Assembly (NCBI GenBank): GCA_945641355.1
Contig: CALZEQ010000037.1
Span: 1-34,948, forward strand
Direction of reading: 5' to 3'
Length of the DNA: 34,948 bases
Origin: an uncultured Mediterranea sp.
GTDB lineage: Bacteria; Bacteroidota; Bacteroidia; Bacteroidales; Bacteroidaceae
The notes below the pieces were generated by a model that saw only the letters and a list, made by a program, of their open reading frames with translations, was not told the DNA's origin and ran no database searches. This document shows, piece by piece, positions 14,596 through 22,902 of this stretch. Every line of letters begins with the position of its first letter. Positions within the stretch are counted from its first letter, which is position 1. The position numbers and the translations under genes are program-made.

Positions 14596-16828
14596 GTTCA
14601 GCTACGTACAGAGTGTGGCCGGCCAGGCCGTGGTGGTGGACAGGACACTGTTTGTCCGCATACTGGACGATGCCCGGGTGAAGGACATCTGCCAGCAGAT
14701 AGCCCGGCTGGCCGACACCCCCGATGCCGCTGGCACCCTGGCACGCCTGAAACGCACGCTGCCCGCCTTCTGCTGGCACGCCTGGTTCGACGGGGGCAAG
14801 CGGAAGAACTATGCCGCCCATCCCTCGGGGATGGTGATGATAGACGTAGACCACGTGGAGCAGCCGCGCCGTCTGTGGGACGAGCGGAAAGCCCGCTGCC
14901 TGGAGCAGGGTCTGCTGGCCGCCCACATCACCCCCTCTACCCGGGGACTGCGCCTGGTGTTCCCCCTCCCCACAGGCATGGACATCGTCCAGGCACAGAG
15001 CCACTACGTCCGCCTGCTGGAGCTGCCGCACGTGGATGCCTGCACCAAGGACCTGGCACGCCTCAGCTTCTGTGTACCCCGCGACTATTTCCTTTATCTG
15101 GACGAAGAGCGACTGCTGGGCGGAGGGGAGGAGGTTGTCCCTCAGCCTGCCGCATCGCCTGAAGCCCCTGCCGCACCGCCCGAAGCTACTGCAGCAACGC
15201 CTGCACCGCCCGAAGTACCGCCCGCCGGCACGCCCTATGACGAGGCGTACGACGGCATCCCCTACGGCCTGCTGGTAGAGTGCCTGCAGGAGCAGCTCGG
15301 CGGCATCCCGGCTCACGGCTCGCGCAACAACTTCATCTTCACCATGGCGGCTTACCTGCGCTACGTGTGCAACGACAACCCCGACTGGATTGCCTCCATC
15401 CTGCCTACCTATGGCGAAGAGGCCGCCAGGTGGCGGCGCACCATCGACTCTGCCTGCCAGCGTGCGCAGTACAAGGTGATGCCCCAGATAGTGAAGCGGG
15501 CCATCGCACAGGCCCGCCGCCGGGCGACCCTGACAGCCGCAGGCGAAGAGCCCTGCCAGCTGCCGCCACCCATGCCAAGCCGGCTGCCCCGGCTGATAGC
15601 CCATCTGGTGAAGAACGTGCCCGAGGTCTGCCGACCCGCCGTGGCCAATGCCGTGTTTCCTGCGCTGGCCGCACACCTGAATGGGGTGAAGTTCTGGCTG
15701 ATAGACGGCACGGAGAAGGAGGCCACCTTCATGTGCGTCACCATGGCTCGCCAGTCGTCGGGCAAGTCGGCCGTCAACAAGCCCATCGAGTACATCGTGG
15801 CCGACATGGTGGAGCGCGACGAGCTGAACCGCCGCCGCGAACAGGAGTGGAAGGATACCTCGGCCAACCGCGGTGCCAACAAGGAGAAGCCCAAGCGGCC
15901 CGACGACCTCTGCGTGCAGGTGCTGGTGTCTGACATGACCAATGCGGCCTTCGTGCAGCGCATGAAGGATGCGGCCGGACGCTACCTCTACACCAACCTG
16001 GAGGAGCTGGACCTGCTGAAGCAGCTGCAGACCAACGGCACCCGGGATGTGGGCAAAATCATCTGCCTCTGCTTTGACAACGGCAAGTACGGACAGGAGC
16101 GCGTAGGCACCCAGTCGGTGACGGCACGGGTGGAGATACGCTGGAACTGGAACGCCTCGTCCACCATCCAGAAGGGGGTGCAGTTCTTCAAGGGACGCAT
16201 GGTGGACGGCACGCTCTCGCGCATCAACTTCTGCACCATCATCCCCGACAAAAGCAAACCCTTTGTCTACGGACGATACGACGAGCAGTATGCCGAGGTG
16301 CTGAAGCCCTACATCGCCAACCTCAATCTGGCCAACGGCCACATCGAGTGCAGGCAGGCACTGGAGCTGGCCCGCCACATGAGCGAGGCGTGTGCCGAGG
16401 AGGGAGCCCTCACAGCCGACGACAACTACCTGGAGCTGACCCATCGGGCCGTGACCATCGCCTACCTGAAGGCTATGGTGCTGTACATCGCCCACGACAT
16501 GACGTGGACGAAGGAGATTGCCGACTTTGCCGAGTGGAGCCTGCAGTACGACCTGTGGTGCAAGATGCACTTCTTCGGCCAAACGGTCAGAGAAGAGCAG
16601 GCCAAGGAGCAGGTGAAGCGCATCCCCGGCCGGCGCAACCTGCTGGAGCTGCTGCCCGCCACCTTCACCCTGCAGGATGCGCAGGAGGTACGCCGGATGC
16701 AGGGCTTGGACGATGCCGGCTGCCGCCAGATGATCAGTTCGTGGATGTTCCGCGGCTATATCGAGCAGGATCCCGCCCTGGATGTCTACATCAAGACACC
16801 CAAGTACCGGGACCGCCCGAAACAGTAG
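14588..16828 (+). CDS. VirE_N/BT4734-type primase fused to a DUF3987 helicase-like ATPase
   Basis: This 746-residue protein has an N-terminal VirE_N (BT4734-like) domain, about 1-180, related to archaeo-eukaryotic primases. The metal site DVD is visible at 86-88 in GMVMIDVDHV, and ITPSTRGLRLVFPLP lies downstream. A Pro/Ala-rich linker (about 180-215) leads to a helical segment (SRNNFIFTMAAYLRYVC), then a DUF3987 ATPase with Walker A ARQSSGKS at 387-394 and DMTNAAFVQRM downstream. The predicted role is initiating replication of a plasmid- or phage-like element. Such proteins are standard partners of DUF4248 and smalltalk genes in Bacteroidales. Genes at both ends of this window thus belong to one known cluster, split by other material. 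It is last in the operon, and a terminator follows 97 bp after the stop. No defect is seen. Confidence 0.88.
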   Translation: MYKFSYVQSVAGQAVVVDRTLFVRILDDARVKDICQQIARLADTPDAAGTLARLKRTLPAFCWHAWFDGGKRKNYAAHPSGMVMIDVDHVEQPRRLWDERKARCLEQGLLAAHITPSTRGLRLVFPLPTGMDIVQAQSHYVRLLELPHVDACTKDLARLSFCVPRDYFLYLDEERLLGGGEEVVPQPAASPEAPAAPPEATAATPAPPEVPPAGTPYDEAYDGIPYGLLVECLQEQLGGIPAHGSRNNFIFTMAAYLRYVCNDNPDWIASILPTYGEEAARWRRTIDSACQRAQYKVMPQIVKRAIAQARRRATLTAAGEEPCQLPPPMPSRLPRLIAHLVKNVPEVCRPAVANAVFPALAAHLNGVKFWLIDGTEKEATFMCVTMARQSSGKSAVNKPIEYIVADMVERDELNRRREQEWKDTSANRGANKEKPKRPDDLCVQVLVSDMTNAAFVQRMKDAAGRYLYTNLEELDLLKQLQTNGTRDVGKIICLCFDNGKYGQERVGTQSVTARVEIRWNWNASSTIQKGVQFFKGRMVDGTLSRINFCTIIPDKSKPFVYGRYDEQYAEVLKPYIANLNLANGHIECRQALELARHMSEACAEEGALTADDNYLELTHRAVTIAYLKAMVLYIAHDMTWTKEIADFAEWSLQYDLWCKMHFFGQTVREEQAKEQVKRIPGRRNLLELLPATFTLQDAQEVRRMQGLDDAGCRQMISSWMFRGYIEQDPALDVYIKTPKYRDRPKQ

Positions 16829-16924
16829 TAGGGGGAGGCACACGGGCAGACAGACGAATCGTGTCGCAGGAGGCTTTTTACCGAAAATTTAATTGAATTT
16901 TCTGAAACAAAGACATTATGAAGT

Positions 16925-16950
16925 AGGGGCGGAAAATCTTCCGCCCCTTT
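16925..16950 (+). terminator. Rho-independent terminator of the primase operon
   Basis: A perfect 10-bp stem, AGGGGCGGAA with TTCCGCCCCT, encloses a 4-base loop and is followed by a short T-run. It lies 97 bp after the primase-helicase stop. Confidence 0.85.
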
Positions 16951-16958
16951 CTGCGTGC

Positions 16959-17003
16959 CATTACAATTATTACAATTATTACAGCTGTTTTGGGCACACA
17001 CAT
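16959..17003 (+). repeat. 45-bp boundary repeat, complete copy
   Basis: It is identical to 1680-1724 over all 45 bases and in the same orientation, 15.3 kb away. It lies immediately after the terminator of the primase operon. The bases on either side differ from those at 1680, so the identity is confined to the repeat. Confidence 0.95.
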
Positions 17004-17075
17004 ACATCCGGCCTCAGAGCACCGGCAACAGGTATTCCCATATCAGGTCGAGGTAGGGCTGATAGAGGCTGGAGC

Positions 17076-17242
17076 GGGTGGTGCCCGGCACGTGCGGGGT
17101 GGTAGATGGCAATGTTCCTATGAAAGCCATTCAATCACAACGCTGTAGGGGCGGACCTATGTGTCCGCCCGAATACACACAGTGGATGTATGTAGGGCAG
17201 ACACGCAGGTCTGCCCCTACAGGTTACGTCATCTTCAGTTTG
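17076..17242 (+). repeat. 167-bp direct repeat, copy 1, with a MITE-like palindromic core
   Basis: It is nearly identical to 17300-17466, with only a few differences. Its core, about 17145-17220, has ends GTAGGGGCGGAC and GTCTGCCCCTAC, which are inverted repeats at 11 of 12 positions. Inside are two hairpins, 17149-17156 with 17163-17170 and 17195-17202 with 17209-17216. Similar GTAGGGGCGG-type palindromic units are scattered in many bacterial genomes. Frames open across it are not considered genes. Confidence 0.9.
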
Positions 17243-17299
17243 TACGGGGCCCTCCGTTTCTCGCAGGTTGCTCTCTCCCGATAACGGGGGAGCCGGAGA

Positions 17300-17466
17300 G
17301 GGTGGTGCCCGGCACGTGCGGGGTGGTAGATGGCAATGTTCCTATGAAAGCCATTCAATCACAACGCTGTAGGGGCGGACCTATGTGTCCGCCCGAATAC
17401 ACACAGTGGATGTATGTAGGGCAGACACACAGGTCTGCCCCTACCGGTTACGTTATCTTCAGTTTG
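17300..17466 (+). repeat. 167-bp direct repeat, copy 2
   Basis: This is the second copy, 224 bp downstream of the first. The 57-bp spacer between copies differs from the flanks. No gene is visible in 16829-17572. Confidence 0.9.
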
Positions 17467-17480
17467 AACGAGTATCAAGC

Positions 17481-17506
17481 TCCCCTCCATCTCTCGAAGG
17501 AGGGGA
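17481..17506. other. Hairpin between the repeats and the leftward small genes
   Basis: TCCCCTCC (17481-17488) pairs perfectly with GGAGGGGA (17499-17506) across a 10-base loop. There is no clear T-run, so a terminator role for the leftward genes ending at 17573 is uncertain. Confidence 0.4.
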
Positions 17507-17572
17507 TCCGAGATAACTACTGTGCTACTCCAAATACTGGATAACCCATATTTTCAATCACTTCTTTCTGAT

Positions 17573-17854
17573 TCATTCTGTTGAATCGTCTATAGAAAAC
17601 GGACGTTCCATGCAATGAATTATTACCCTTGAAGAGTCTTCTTTTATCTCATATAATGTAGCATTATCTATGTTTAAATGTTTCCCTTTTAAATCCGGGA
17701 ATGTTTTATTGACATATTTCCTCGCGAAATACATTGTAAATTGGTCTTTATCCATGAAATCTTGTAGATTATATGTACGTACATCAGTATTTATGAGTTG
17801 CTTTCCTAAATAAAAGGATATCAAATAATTATGCAATTGATTCTTGTGTTCCAT
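17573..17854 (-). CDS. Hypothetical 93-residue protein
   Basis: This 93-residue soluble protein begins MEHKNQLHNYLISFYLG and contains LQDFMDKDQFTMYFARKYV and KHLNIDNATLYEIKEDSS. It has mixed helices and strands and no recognisable family, signal or membrane segment. It starts 2 bp after the stop of the BspA-type fragment on the same strand, so the two are co-transcribed. Codon use is AT-rich, in contrast to the primase operon. It may be a remnant partner or immunity-type gene of a larger lost locus; this is a guess from context. It ends just before the repeat-rich gap. Confidence 0.55.
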   Translation of the reverse strand: MEHKNQLHNYLISFYLGKQLINTDVRTYNLQDFMDKDQFTMYFARKYVNKTFPDLKGKHLNIDNATLYEIKEDSSRVIIHCMERPFSIDDSTE

Positions 17855-17856
17855 AT

Positions 17857-18168
17857 TTATTCCATCTCTAAAATTTTATAAAAATATTTATTCCAATCCG
17901 ATGCTACATAGGCAGCCACACTTCTTTGAATGACATAGAGCTTATTGGATGTCGACTTATTGAAGACACTTGTCCCCAGTGTCGGAGGTGTGGGGGCGTG
18001 ACAATAGACCGTATTTAGATTAGTACAGTCTGTGAATGCATAATCGTCAATGCTTTCCAACGACATAGGCAAGTACACTGTGGTCAGGCCGGTGCAATCG
18101 GAGAAAGCAAATCCATTGATGCTGGTCAATGACTCCGGAAACTTCAATGTGGTCAGACCTGTGCACAA
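17857..18168 (-). pseudogene. C-terminal fragment of a BspA-type leucine-rich-repeat protein
   Basis: Two LRR_5/BspA repeats are visible (CTGLTTLKFPESLTSINGFA and CTGLTTVYLPMSLESIDDYA). They are followed by a third partial repeat (CTNLNTVYCHAPTPPTL) and the usual end of such proteins (YVIQRSVAAYVASDWNKYF). Intact relatives are long surface or secreted proteins with a signal peptide and many repeats. Here the frame is open only about 30 codons further upstream, to a stop near 18255, with no signal sequence, so the N-terminal part is missing. The annotated ATG... frame begins with an in-repeat codon and may not be a real start. It is probably a decayed gene; a small expressed LRR protein cannot be excluded. 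Confidence 0.7.
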
Positions 18169-18440
18169 CCATGAATTTGCAAGTTGTTTAATATCAATAG
18201 TTTGTGCGATAAAAGGTAGAAAAGTGTTGGGGTGAATTCTGTGAAGGACAAAGATTTAACGTATTTAACTTCTTTAAATGGATAAAATTCAAGAAATGCC
18301 AACTGTAGATGGCAAGAATTAGTTATATCAAACTCGACAAAAAAGCCATAGCGATTTTCGCCATGGCACATCTTTACTTTACCACAACCTGCCCCTGTGG
18401 TATTAGGGCTCTTCTCTAAACGGAGAGAATGCTGAGGAAC

Positions 18441-18662
18441 TTATCCCCTTGGAGGGAATGGATCGTTTCCATAGGATTCTCTTTCTCGAATTTGACCATT
18501 GCTACCATGAATGAACAGCTCGGAATGCTGATTCTTGGAAATTTGGCGAGCAGCGGCAATTGCGTCAGACTGCCTATCGAAGGTGGAAGTTAATCTCGAA
18601 TTGCCTTCGCCTTTGATTCCCCACTTATCTCCTACTGGAACTACATGTTGATTCTTACCCAT
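18441..18662 (-). CDS. DUF2188 domain protein
   Basis: This 73-residue protein matches DUF2188 along its full length: HVVPVGDKWGIKGEGNSRL, then FDRQSDAIAAARQISK, then ELFIHGSNGQIRERESYG and the terminal DPFPPRG. The fold is a small beta-alpha unit of unknown function, found widely and often near mobile or defence genes. An AAAGGAGGTG Shine-Dalgarno sequence lies eight bases before the ATG, rare for this phylum and suggestive of recent transfer or strong translation. A possible -7 box (TATATTTG) reads leftward at 18743-18750. It stands alone between the BspA remnant and the divergent AAA15/RloB pair. The 270 bp on its downstream side hold no convincing gene. Confidence 0.88.
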   Translation of the reverse strand: MGKNQHVVPVGDKWGIKGEGNSRLTSTFDRQSDAIAAARQISKNQHSELFIHGSNGQIRERESYGNDPFPPRG

Positions 18663-18856
18663 CTATTACACCTCCTTTCTGCGCTCAGTTTTGACATATA
18701 TGCCATAGCACACTTTTGTTCTTGCAAAATTTATCCCAAAGTCAAATATATGACAATTTGCCACAACAGTTTGACTATTCAGTGAATTAAAGATGAAATT
18801 TTGTCAGTTGATTGCAGATTTTATACATAAATGTGACGCGATAAAAATATTCTTAT

Positions 18857-18864
18857 TATCTTTG
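18857..18864 (+). promoter_or_regulatory. Bacteroidetes -7 box (TATCTTTG) for the AAA15/RloB pair
   Basis: TATCTTTG fits TAnnTTTG, and TGTG 21 bases upstream is a weak -33 match. The start point near 18871 falls after an upstream in-frame ATG at 18793. This supports the start codon at 18898. Confidence 0.6.
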
Positions 18865-18897
18865 CACCGATTATTTACTAAATTTCGATGTGATATT

Positions 18898-20241
18898 ATG
18901 CTGCTATCTGCAAAATTTGAAAATATCTACTCATTTAACGAGGAAACACGCATCTTGTTTACAGCTAGCAAGAGCGACCAGTTGCCGCTACATGTATCAC
19001 GTGCAGAGAAACGTGATGACATATCGGTGCTTCGCATGGGATTGATATATGGAGCCAATGCTTCTGGAAAGTCTAACATTATAAAGTGTTTGGCTATTAT
19101 CAAGGAGTTTGCCTTGAATGGTTGGAGCAACCTCAAATATAATTACTTCAAGATGACTGATGCCCCACAAGAGCGTTCGAGTATCGAATTGGAGTTCAAA
19201 GTTGACAACCAGTTCTTTGCTTATGGTATAGCTTTCTCTAAAGGAGGATTGCTTGAGGAATGGCTATATAAGACTGGCAGCCGCAATGACACCATGATAT
19301 TTGAGCGTAAACGCAATGGTGATAGTTGGGATAATACTATTGCACCTCAGTTTCTAAAGGATGAGGATGGACAATTCTTGAAATTCCTGATTAACGGAAC
19401 ACCCACCAAGGGTACTTTCTTAAGTGAGTATATCAAGCGTAACGGAAAGGGAATAGATACGATTAAATCTGCTCGTAAATGGTTTGAGAATCTGAATATC
19501 ATCTTCCCCAATACACATAGGACGGATTTCCCATTCCGAGTTGTGAACGACACCCAATTTAGAACTGTGATGCGCGAACTGCTAAATTATTTCGGAACAG
19601 GTATCTCAGACCTTCGTCGCGTAGAGTCTAAACCAGAAGAATTGGGCATTCCCGACGAAATCCGTCAAAAAATCGAGGAAAGTCTTGAAGGCAAAGGCTC
19701 CGAAACTGGTGTGGTAATTCACAATGAGAACCGCTTCATCTTTGCAGAAAAAGACAAATCGAAGAATCTGAAGTGGCATGAACTGAAAACCATCCACAAG
19801 AAGGATGACAGTAACGCGGACTATATCTTCGAAATGTTCGAAGAGTCTGATGGAACGTCTCGCTTGTTCGACTTTATCCCTATGCTTATTGATATGCGTG
19901 CCAATGATGCAGTCTATGTGATTGATGAAGTAGACAGGAGCTTACACCCAATGTTGACATTGAAATTGTTGGAGATGTACAACAGTTTGCTTAGAAGCGA
20001 TTCACAAATGCAGTTAATATGTACGACACACGAGTCCAATCTACTTTCTACCGCCCCTATCCGTCAAGATGAAATTTGGTTTGTAGAAAAAGACAAGAAA
20101 GGAGAAAGCCATTTGTCTTCACTATGTGAGTACAAACCAAGAGAGAACGTGCAGAAAGGTTATTTGAATGGTCGCTATGGAGCGATTCCATTCTTTGGCG
20201 AACTGAATAATATACATTGGGACGATGCGAAGCAGGAATAG
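18898..20241 (+). CDS. AAA15/AAA21 family ATPase, RloA/AbiLi-like
   Basis: Starting at 18898 the protein has 447 residues; the upstream ATG at 18793 is rejected because a promoter lies between them. The ABC-type ATPase head is visible. Walker A GANASGKS is at about 52-59 with SNIIK after it, Walker B IDEVD is near 342-346 followed by RSLHPML, and the switch histidine lies in CTTHESN near 378. The middle (about 100-300) is a helical and strand insertion typical of ATPases paired with nuclease-like partners. It overlaps the RloB gene by 17 bp. ATPase plus RloB pairs are known defence modules (RloAB in Campylobacter, AbiL in Lactococcus). The likely role is to sense infection and hold or release RloB. 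All ATPase motifs are intact. Confidence 0.88.
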   Translation: MLLSAKFENIYSFNEETRILFTASKSDQLPLHVSRAEKRDDISVLRMGLIYGANASGKSNIIKCLAIIKEFALNGWSNLKYNYFKMTDAPQERSSIELEFKVDNQFFAYGIAFSKGGLLEEWLYKTGSRNDTMIFERKRNGDSWDNTIAPQFLKDEDGQFLKFLINGTPTKGTFLSEYIKRNGKGIDTIKSARKWFENLNIIFPNTHRTDFPFRVVNDTQFRTVMRELLNYFGTGISDLRRVESKPEELGIPDEIRQKIEESLEGKGSETGVVIHNENRFIFAEKDKSKNLKWHELKTIHKKDDSNADYIFEMFEESDGTSRLFDFIPMLIDMRANDAVYVIDEVDRSLHPMLTLKLLEMYNSLLRSDSQMQLICTTHESNLLSTAPIRQDEIWFVEKDKKGESHLSSLCEYKPRENVQKGYLNGRYGAIPFFGELNNIHWDDAKQE

Positions 20242-20887
20242 TTTGATACGCGAACGTCGCGAGGCATTTCGTGACGCTCGCCTTATAGTCATAGCCTCCG
20301 AGGGCAAAGATACGGAGCGGATATATTTCAAGGCATTAGCCAAAGAATATACCAATCCACGCGTGCACGTACATATTTTGGAACGTAGTGTAGATGAACA
20401 AAACAACTCCAGTCCAGAACATGTATTAAAGCAACTGAATGACTATAAAAGCCTGTATGACTTGGAGGCAGACGACGAACTTTGGTTAGTAGTAGACAAA
20501 GACCGCTGGACAGAGGCTATGCTTTCTCGTGTTGCCACGGAATGTTCGCAGGAAGTTGCTATGCACATGGCTCTGAGCAATCCTTGTTTCGAACTATGGC
20601 TTTTATTGCATTTGGAAGATGCGGCATCGCTGACACTAGAAGAACAGATGCTATGGATGGAGAATCGCCGAAAGTCTAAAAATGCAGACCCATATTTGAA
20701 GGTGCGTTTGCGTCAAAAAATGGGTTCCTATCATGAGTCCTCCTATGACGCACTATCTTTGATAGTTCACGTAGAAGACGCGATAGAGCGAGCAAGGGCA
20801 TTAGACAAGAACCCTAATGACCGTTGGCCGCAAACTCTCGGTACGCGAGTGTATTTGCTTGCGGAAAGTGTGATGAACAGGAACTAA
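20225..20887 (+). CDS. RloB family protein (AbiLii-like)
   Basis: This 220-residue protein matches RloB. IVIASEGKDTERIYFKAL near residue 22-39 carries a TOPRIM-like glutamate, VVDKDRW near 87-93 carries the acidic pair, and SNPCFELWLLLHLED is the conserved family signature. The C-terminal part is helical. These acidic residues suggest a metal-dependent nuclease fold, a prediction from family resemblance. It starts inside the ATPase gene (17-bp overlap) and so is made with it. In RloAB/AbiL-type systems the pair gives phage resistance, probably with growth arrest or death of the infected cell. The gene is complete. It lies 90 bp upstream of the Gabija-like pair on the same strand. Confidence 0.9.
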   Translation: MRSRNSLIRERREAFRDARLIVIASEGKDTERIYFKALAKEYTNPRVHVHILERSVDEQNNSSPEHVLKQLNDYKSLYDLEADDELWLVVDKDRWTEAMLSRVATECSQEVAMHMALSNPCFELWLLLHLEDAASLTLEEQMLWMENRRKSKNADPYLKVRLRQKMGSYHESSYDALSLIVHVEDAIERARALDKNPNDRWPQTLGTRVYLLAESVMNRN

Positions 20888-20977
20888 TTTCCTACTTCAA
20901 TCTTCAGCCAATGCCAATCGGTTTATGGGTGAGAAATAGAAAGACGGCAGAGACAACACTTCAAATATTATAGGCTT

Positions 20978-22900
20978 ATGTATTTAAGTAAGATTTATAT
21001 AAAGAACTTTCGGGGAATAAAAGAACTACAGGTGGAATTCGATAAGAATTTGAATGTGATTATCGGAGCCAACGGACAGCTAAAGACTTCTTTGATAGAT
21101 GCTATCCGTCTGTTCTATGCATGGGGTGAACCGAATCGTGACATTGAGATCTCTAAAGAGGACTTCTATGTAGAGGTAACAAGTAATGGAGATGGCTCAA
21201 CAATGGTAACACCCTCTGCAAAGATAGATATATGCTATCTGTTTGAGGGATTGTCAGCACAGCAAGAAGGGGCTTTCTATCAGTATCTGGACCGAAAGGA
21301 TGATGGTACTATGGTTGCCAGGGTGCATCTGCGCTTTGAGATGAAGGAAAAGGGAAAAATCTTTTCTTCTTATATCACAGGCAAGGAAGAGAATGGTCTT
21401 CGTGCAGACTGGGATACATTTCATTACTTCCATCCTTATTATCTTGGCGCATTGCGCGACAGTACGCGAGACTTGATGAGTACCCGCAACAACCTGCTTG
21501 GTAGAGTGATTAAAAGAAAAATAGATAGGGCTGGTTCTGAGGATGATGTGAAGAGTATTGTTGATAGAGCTAATGAACAACTGCTACAAAGACAAGAAGT
21601 CAGAGAAACTCAGACGGGTATCAACGACAATCTGGTTCAAATAAGTAGGACTGTCCTTAAAGATGTAGAGCTACATATCGAGCAGAACAGGATCGAATAT
21701 ATCGTGAACATTATTAAGCCCTTTCTACCTTATTCCGCTGCAGACAAACAAGGGTTTATGCTAACACAGAATAGCTTGGGATTTAACAACTTGATATACA
21801 TAGCATCTGTTCTCAGTGACATAAAGGATTGTCATGTAGATGATGCGGTCAGTATTTATGCACTATTGATAGAGGAACCGGAAGCTCACCTTCATCCTCA
21901 GCTACAGGTGAATCTATACAATTTTTTGAAGAATGCTGATGACAACGAGAATAGTCAGACGTTTATAACTACACATTCGCCTACACTGACCTCAAAGATA
22001 CCATTGGAGAACATGATTTTACTGAAAGATAATGCCGCATATCATGTTGGTGATTGTTTTGTGAACCGTCATACGGAAAATATCGTTCGAGATGTATCAA
22101 ACCATAACAGGAAGCTGACGGAAGACGAGGTGAAGTCATACCGTAAAATGATTGCACGGTATTTTGACGTGACTCGTTCACAGTTGTTGTTCTCCAATGG
22201 ATGTTTGTTCATAGAAGGTATTTCAGAATGTCAGTTGATGGAAACCTTCTCTAAAATAATAGGTAAGTCTCTTATAGACAATCAGATAGAGATTGTAGAT
22301 ACGGATGGAACGGCTTTTTATCAGTTCTTGATGTTGTTTAACTCGTCGAATGACAAAGTGAGACTTCCGATGAAGGCTGCATTTATCACAGACGAGGATC
22401 AATTTACCGACTCTAAGGATAAGGCGTTTAATCTGGATGCTCTTTGTGCTAATAATTATGCTCAATTGGATGTTCTGAGAAACGGTATCAATACAGGGAA
22501 CATAAATAGCAGGGTGAACAATATGAATGCGATGGCTAATGGTCAGGCAGAAATAAAGATTTGCTCGGGGATAAAGACATTGGAGTATCAGATTTGCAAG
22601 GCTAATGTTTTTGCAGAGCAGGAGGCAACTAAAGCAACACGGTTGTATGAGCTTATAAGGAGTGAGAATGAATACGGTATCGGAAAAGTGGAAGCATATA
22701 TAAACGGTCTTGGAGAACGCAACTTGAATGATGAAGAACAACAGAATGTAGCTCTGCTTCTATGGAAATGTCTGCCAGGAAAGGCAGGATTTGCACAAAA
22801 GCTGAATACCTTCTTGCTGGAAAAGATTGATGCAGGGGGTGATGTTAATTTCACAGTCCCTTCATATATACAAACGGCTATCAACCATCTGGTTTCATAA
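20978..22900 (+). CDS. OLD-family ATPase-TOPRIM nuclease, GajA-like
   Basis: This 640-residue protein has an N-terminal ABC ATPase and a C-terminal TOPRIM nuclease, the class 2 OLD arrangement. The P-loop reads GANGQLKTS (30-38), Walker B IEEPEAHLHP is near 298-307, and the switch histidine is in TTHSPTL near 333. The TOPRIM glutamate is in FIEGISECQ near 411-415, and an acidic group TDEDQ is near 471. It lies 2 bp upstream of a UvrD-type helicase frame, the GajA-GajB order of Gabija. In Gabija, GajA is a nicking nuclease controlled by nucleotide levels. The odd point is the P-loop: the Gly normally before the Lys is Leu35, so classical ATP binding may be altered. The nuclease residues appear intact. 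Confidence 0.87.
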   Translation: MYLSKIYIKNFRGIKELQVEFDKNLNVIIGANGQLKTSLIDAIRLFYAWGEPNRDIEISKEDFYVEVTSNGDGSTMVTPSAKIDICYLFEGLSAQQEGAFYQYLDRKDDGTMVARVHLRFEMKEKGKIFSSYITGKEENGLRADWDTFHYFHPYYLGALRDSTRDLMSTRNNLLGRVIKRKIDRAGSEDDVKSIVDRANEQLLQRQEVRETQTGINDNLVQISRTVLKDVELHIEQNRIEYIVNIIKPFLPYSAADKQGFMLTQNSLGFNNLIYIASVLSDIKDCHVDDAVSIYALLIEEPEAHLHPQLQVNLYNFLKNADDNENSQTFITTHSPTLTSKIPLENMILLKDNAAYHVGDCFVNRHTENIVRDVSNHNRKLTEDEVKSYRKMIARYFDVTRSQLLFSNGCLFIEGISECQLMETFSKIIGKSLIDNQIEIVDTDGTAFYQFLMLFNSSNDKVRLPMKAAFITDEDQFTDSKDKAFNLDALCANNYAQLDVLRNGINTGNINSRVNNMNAMANGQAEIKICSGIKTLEYQICKANVFAEQEATKATRLYELIRSENEYGIGKVEAYINGLGERNLNDEEQQNVALLLWKCLPGKAGFAQKLNTFLLEKIDAGGDVNFTVPSYIQTAINHLVS

Positions 22901-22902
22901 GT

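Noticed and set aside
14561..16843. 760-codon open frame on the minus strand, antisense to the primase-helicase
   Set aside because: The predicted protein is rich in Gly, His, Leu and Val with no domain pattern. It is explained by the high GC and strong codon bias of the plus-strand gene, whose motifs are clear.
17161..17544. Open frames across the 167-bp repeats
   Set aside because: They encode the same sequence twice because of the DNA duplication, and follow the hairpins; no start signal or protein pattern.
18153..18371. 72-codon minus-strand frame upstream of the BspA fragment
   Set aside because: It is AT-rich, shows no leucine-rich repeats and is out of frame with the fragment; it may be decayed gene sequence but is not supported as a gene.
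18898..20887. PARIS (AriA/AriB) identity for the ATPase pair
   Set aside because: The partner carries the RloB signature (SNPCFELWLLLHLED) and not the DUF4435 type expected for AriB.
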